This document shows positions 13,148 to 15,408 of a stretch of DNA of 15,408 nt, piece by piece (position 1 is the stretch's first letter; each line of letters opens with the position of its first letter). A program made the position numbers and the translations under genes. Below the pieces are notes generated by a model. It was not told the origin of the DNA, searched no databases, and was given only the letters and a program-made list of their open reading frames with translations. The stretch is from an uncultured Bacteroides sp. Its GTDB lineage: Bacteria > Bacteroidota > Bacteroidia > Bacteroidales > Bacteroidaceae. The stretch is taken from contig NZ_CAJTSC010000068.1 in assembly GCF_910578895.1 (NCBI RefSeq), forward strand, positions 1-15,408. Direction: 5' to 3'.

Positions 13148-14263
13148 ATGCATGAATGTAAAACAGTAACGTTGAGAACACGTCCGTTAAAAGGTAGAAT
13201 GATGTCTTTCTATCTAGATTATTATCCTGGGTATCGAGACAAAGAGACTATGAAAGTTATCCGTCATGAATCGCTTGGCATTTATGTCTATGCCAATCCG
13301 AGAAACAAACGAGAACAGAATTTCAACGAGGTAATGACCGAGAAAGCCGAAGCCATCCGTTGCCGTAGATTCGAGTCGGTTGTCAATGAACGGTATGACT
13401 TCTTTGACAAGTACAAACTCAAGGCAGACTTCTTGGAGCATTATCGCAAACAACTCCGTAAGCATGACCAGAAATGGGAGTTTGTCTATCTACATTTCAA
13501 CAACTTCGTACATGGTAAATGTACTTTTGAAGAGATTGACATAGACCTTTGCAACAAGTTTCGGGAATATCTGCTCACGGCTAAGAAACTGAGACGTAAC
13601 GGACGCATAACACGAAATTCCGCATCGGGATACTGGTCTACCTTCAGGGGATTCCTGAAAATACTCTACCGCAATGGAATGATAAAGACCAATGTCAATG
13701 ATTTTTTGGATAAGATTGAAACGGAGGATGTTGTTAAAGAGTATCTGTCTGTAGATGAACTGTACAAGTTGGCTGAGACACCATGCAAGAAGCCCATTCT
13801 GAAAATAGCATCGCTGTTTTCATGTATGACCAGTTTACGTATCAGTGATATTCTCGCACTATGCTGGGAAGATATTGTAGACTACTCAGCCGGAGGGAAA
13901 TGCGTACATATCATCACACAAAAAAACAAAGCGGAAGACATCATTCCTATTAGTGAAGAAGCGTTGGGATTGATAGGCTATAGTTCAGAAAAGAAAGGTT
14001 TAGTATTCAAGGGACTTATGCGTAGTTGGACGCAAATTCCGATGAAAGAGTGGATTCGTTCTGCCGGAATCACCAAAAATATAACCTTCCATTCCTATCG
14101 TAGAACATTTGCAACGCTACAAGCAGCTGCCGGAACGGACATCCGCACCATACAGAGCATTATGGCTCACAAGAGTATTACCACCACTCAAAGGTATATC
14201 AAAGTCGTGGATGCCAACAAACGTGAAGCCAGCAAGAAGATTACCTTGACACGGAAGGACTGA
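13148..14263 (+). CDS. int: Tyrosine recombinase (site-specific integrase)
   Basis: From the ATG at 13148 the product is 371 aa. An in-frame ATG at 13091 exists but lies inside a hairpin and adds nothing conserved. An N-terminal arm-binding region (about 1-80) is followed by a SAM-like core-binding domain (about 85-190) and the catalytic domain. All catalytic residues are visible: R231 (TSLRISD), a lysine in the QKNK turn (K259 or K261), H315 and R318 (HSYRR), H341 (MAHKS) and nucleophile Y350 (TQRYIKV). The build is that of Bacteroidales element integrases. It presumably joins the element to mnmE and excises it with help from the upstream HTH protein. A 17-bp terminator follows. Confidence 0.93.
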   Translation: MHECKTVTLRTRPLKGRMMSFYLDYYPGYRDKETMKVIRHESLGIYVYANPRNKREQNFNEVMTEKAEAIRCRRFESVVNERYDFFDKYKLKADFLEHYRKQLRKHDQKWEFVYLHFNNFVHGKCTFEEIDIDLCNKFREYLLTAKKLRRNGRITRNSASGYWSTFRGFLKILYRNGMIKTNVNDFLDKIETEDVVKEYLSVDELYKLAETPCKKPILKIASLFSCMTSLRISDILALCWEDIVDYSAGGKCVHIITQKNKAEDIIPISEEALGLIGYSSEKKGLVFKGLMRSWTQIPMKEWIRSAGITKNITFHSYRRTFATLQAAAGTDIRTIQSIMAHKSITTTQRYIKVVDANKREASKKITLTRKD

Positions 14264-14286
14264 CAGCCACTTGTCCCTATTTTAAG

Positions 14287-14337
14287 CGGTTAGAGTATGA
14301 TTTTTAGTCTGAAATCATACTCTAACCGTTATTTTTT
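14287..14337 (+). terminator. Very strong terminator after int
   Basis: A perfect 17-bp inverted repeat (14287-14303 with 14312-14328; arms begin CGGTTAGAG) has an 8-base loop, followed by TTATTTTTT. It lies 24 bases after the int stop. Confidence 0.93.
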
Positions 14338-14391
14338 ACAAATATTGAGCGATTCGTCGTCACTAATTATATATATCTGGAATATAGCACA

Positions 14392-14399
14392 TAACTTTG
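14392..14399 (+). promoter_or_regulatory. -7 box before the split membrane gene
   Basis: TAACTTTG matches TAnnTTTG 31 bases before the ATG at 14430. It follows the int terminator, so a new transcription unit probably begins here. No clear -33 TTTG is present. Confidence 0.5.
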
Positions 14400-14429
14400 C
14401 CATATAACCATTTCAAATACTTGCAGTAG

Positions 14430-14627
14430 ATGACAAATAATACTCAAATTCGGACCAAGAGGATAAGTTTTATTCTTGCATTATTGGTAATTGCCTATGT
14501 GGCAGTAGACACTTACCTATTCACTTATCACAAAATCAATACCACAACAATAACGACTTCAGTTATAATCGGCCTTGTGGTTACAATCCTATTGTGTGGT
14601 CTACTGCAACGATTTTTCTACACATAG
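14430..14627 (+). CDS. Small two-helix membrane protein, or N-terminal part of a TAG-split gene
   Basis: 65 aa. A basic N-terminus (RTKR) is followed by two hydrophobic helices (about 13-32 and 41-60) joined by a short Thr/Asn-rich loop. It ends QRFFYT before a TAG stop (14625-14627), with both ends probably on the cytoplasmic side. I recognise no family. The next reading frame follows in the same frame with zero bases between, so this may be the membrane-anchor half of one 257-codon gene interrupted by a single amber codon. Confidence 0.6.
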   Translation: MTNNTQIRTKRISFILALLVIAYVAVDTYLFTYHKINTTTITTSVIIGLVVTILLCGLLQRFFYT

Positions 14628-15203
14628 TTGACGAAGAATCCAATCAATTTTTCTTTTGACCGGCAATCTCCTATTATTACTGACTCTGGTTTCGAAATAA
14701 ATACCGATTGTGCAGATGAAACTCAAACTATTGAACAGCCCAATAATTCAGTTATAGATAATTATGATACAATACGAGAGAACATCAAAAAGAAAGAAGC
14801 AGAAAAACAAGTAGAAGTCATGAATGCTATTCGTGAATATGTAACTATTAAAACCGCACCTTATCTGTCTAAAGAAGCTATTGTAATCCTCATTTCTAAT
14901 ATTGAGTATATGGCCTGTGATAGATCTGATTTATACAAGCCCATTCGCTCCAATATAGATAATCCGCTGAGATCACCGGGACTTCGCCATCTGGCATGGA
15001 ATGTAGGTGAACGCTTGGGAGTATCATTGGCAAAAAGAGCCGTTTTTATCAAGTCTTCATTTCCTCACGAACTCGAAAATGCGACTCTTGAATATCTCAA
15101 ACTTAATTTGCGGGATCAAGTTCCTAGTCAGATTCCTATTGACGTGCCCGATAAAGGCGATTATCGCTTCCATTTAGAAACAGATAATAGTAATTCAGAT
15201 TAA
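14628..15203 (+). CDS. Soluble hypothetical protein, or C-terminal part of the TAG-split gene
   Basis: 191 aa if started at the TTG immediately after the TAG. No Shine-Dalgarno-like site precedes it, and the first in-frame ATG is about 64 codons later (14820), so an independent start is weak. Residues about 1-45 are polar and probably disordered, about 45-70 are charged and coiled-coil-prone (ENIKKKEAEKQVEV), and about 75-185 look folded. That folded part includes LRHLAWNVGERLG, AVFIKSSFP and IPIDVPDKGDYRFHL. The last segment reminds me of uncharacterised proteins on Bacteroidales mobile elements, from memory and unchecked. No catalytic motif is seen. Confidence 0.55.
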   Translation: MTKNPINFSFDRQSPIITDSGFEINTDCADETQTIEQPNNSVIDNYDTIRENIKKKEAEKQVEVMNAIREYVTIKTAPYLSKEAIVILISNIEYMACDRSDLYKPIRSNIDNPLRSPGLRHLAWNVGERLGVSLAKRAVFIKSSFPHELENATLEYLKLNLRDQVPSQIPIDVPDKGDYRFHLETDNSNSD

Positions 15204-15302
15204 AAAAACGTATGCAGACGAAATAATTAATCCGGTCTGTATTGTTCTGCAAGGTTTCATTGAGTTGGTTCGCAGCATATTAAACAATCAAAAGAGTATA
15301 AT

Positions 15303-15408
15303 ATGGAAAAAGACCAACTGACATTCAACGACCTACCGACTGTGGTAGGCGAACTATGCGACAGAATCGCAAGTATGGAAAATCTGCTAACGGAAAAACT
15401 TTCCAAGC
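15303..15408 (+). CDS. Start of a probable HTH/excisionase-type protein (partial)
   Basis: An ATG at 15303 opens a frame that stays open to the window end (35 codons). It begins MEKDQLTFNDLPTVVGELC and continues as an amphipathic helix (RIASMENLLTEKLSK). This opening resembles the N-terminal helix of helix-turn-helix proteins common on Bacteroidales mobilizable elements, where a DNA-binding domain follows. That domain lies outside the window, so the call is tentative. The 99 bases before it hold no gene that I can support. Confidence 0.55.
   Translation, partial: MEKDQLTFNDLPTVVGELCDRIASMENLLTEKLSK

Larger units (their letters stand above)
11864..15408. mobile_element. Left end of an integrated element at mnmE (partial)
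   Basis: From the mnmE stop to the window end all genes are of accessory type: a multi-HTH zinc-ribbon protein, a tyrosine recombinase, a split membrane/soluble gene, and the start of a gene resembling element-borne HTH proteins. Intergenic DNA is rich in palindromes and repeats. No relaxase, replication or conjugation gene is seen, so integrative plasmid, mobilizable island, ICE and prophage all remain open. Confidence 0.6.

Overview
The window reads as chromosomal DNA from a Bacteroides-like member of the Bacteroidales. The promoters are of the Bacteroides type (TAnnTTTG near -7) and most genes lack strong Shine-Dalgarno sites. Several products belong to Bacteroidales-typical families (DUF4199, DUF6452, DUF6048, a periplasmic TPR/PD40 protein, NfeD plus FloA). 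About 11.9 kb is ordinary core genome. The last ~3.5 kb looks like the left end of an integrated element inserted at the 3' end of mnmE.

Layout. 1-330: minus-strand tRNA operon (tRNA-Thr-UGU, then tRNA-Tyr-GUA running off the left edge), with a good promoter and an unusual structured leader. The same order precedes tuf in other bacteria, so tuf may lie off the left edge. 441-4854: plus-strand gene run: DUF4199 membrane protein, family-2 glycosyltransferase with a membrane tail, DUF6452 lipoprotein, DUF6048 outer-membrane-like protein, Mn2+ exporter MntP and flavin transferase ApbE. 4855-5116: intergenic stretch between converging genes, holding a terminator and three regularly spaced palindromes nested in a 24-bp-armed inverted repeat. 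5117-6289: minus-strand pair, a TtcA-type tRNA thiolase followed by a small DUF486 membrane protein. 6425-9380: plus-strand TPR/PD40 protein, short NfeD and flotillin-like FloA, closed by a strong terminator. 9470-10348: uridine-phosphorylase-like nucleoside phosphorylase. 10496-11881: intact mnmE, whose last codons (FCIGK-stop) are the kind of site used by the island SGI1 in Proteobacteria.

11882-15408: accessory region, probably a mobile element. A 270-bp leader is rich in palindromes and phased GTTGAC repeats. Next come a zinc-ribbon protein with four apparent tandem excisionase-type helix-turn-helix units, a tyrosine recombinase with a complete catalytic set, and a very strong terminator. 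After that lies a two-part reading frame split by one in-frame TAG (two-helix membrane segment, then a soluble domain). Last is the start of another gene, whose opening resembles helix-turn-helix/excisionase proteins of Bacteroidales mobilizable elements.

The most novel-looking part is the mnmE-end module: the four-HTH zinc-ribbon protein, its phased sites and the recombinase. The split TAG gene and the 4926-5001 palindrome array come next. The right end of the element is outside the window, so mobility is inferred and not shown.
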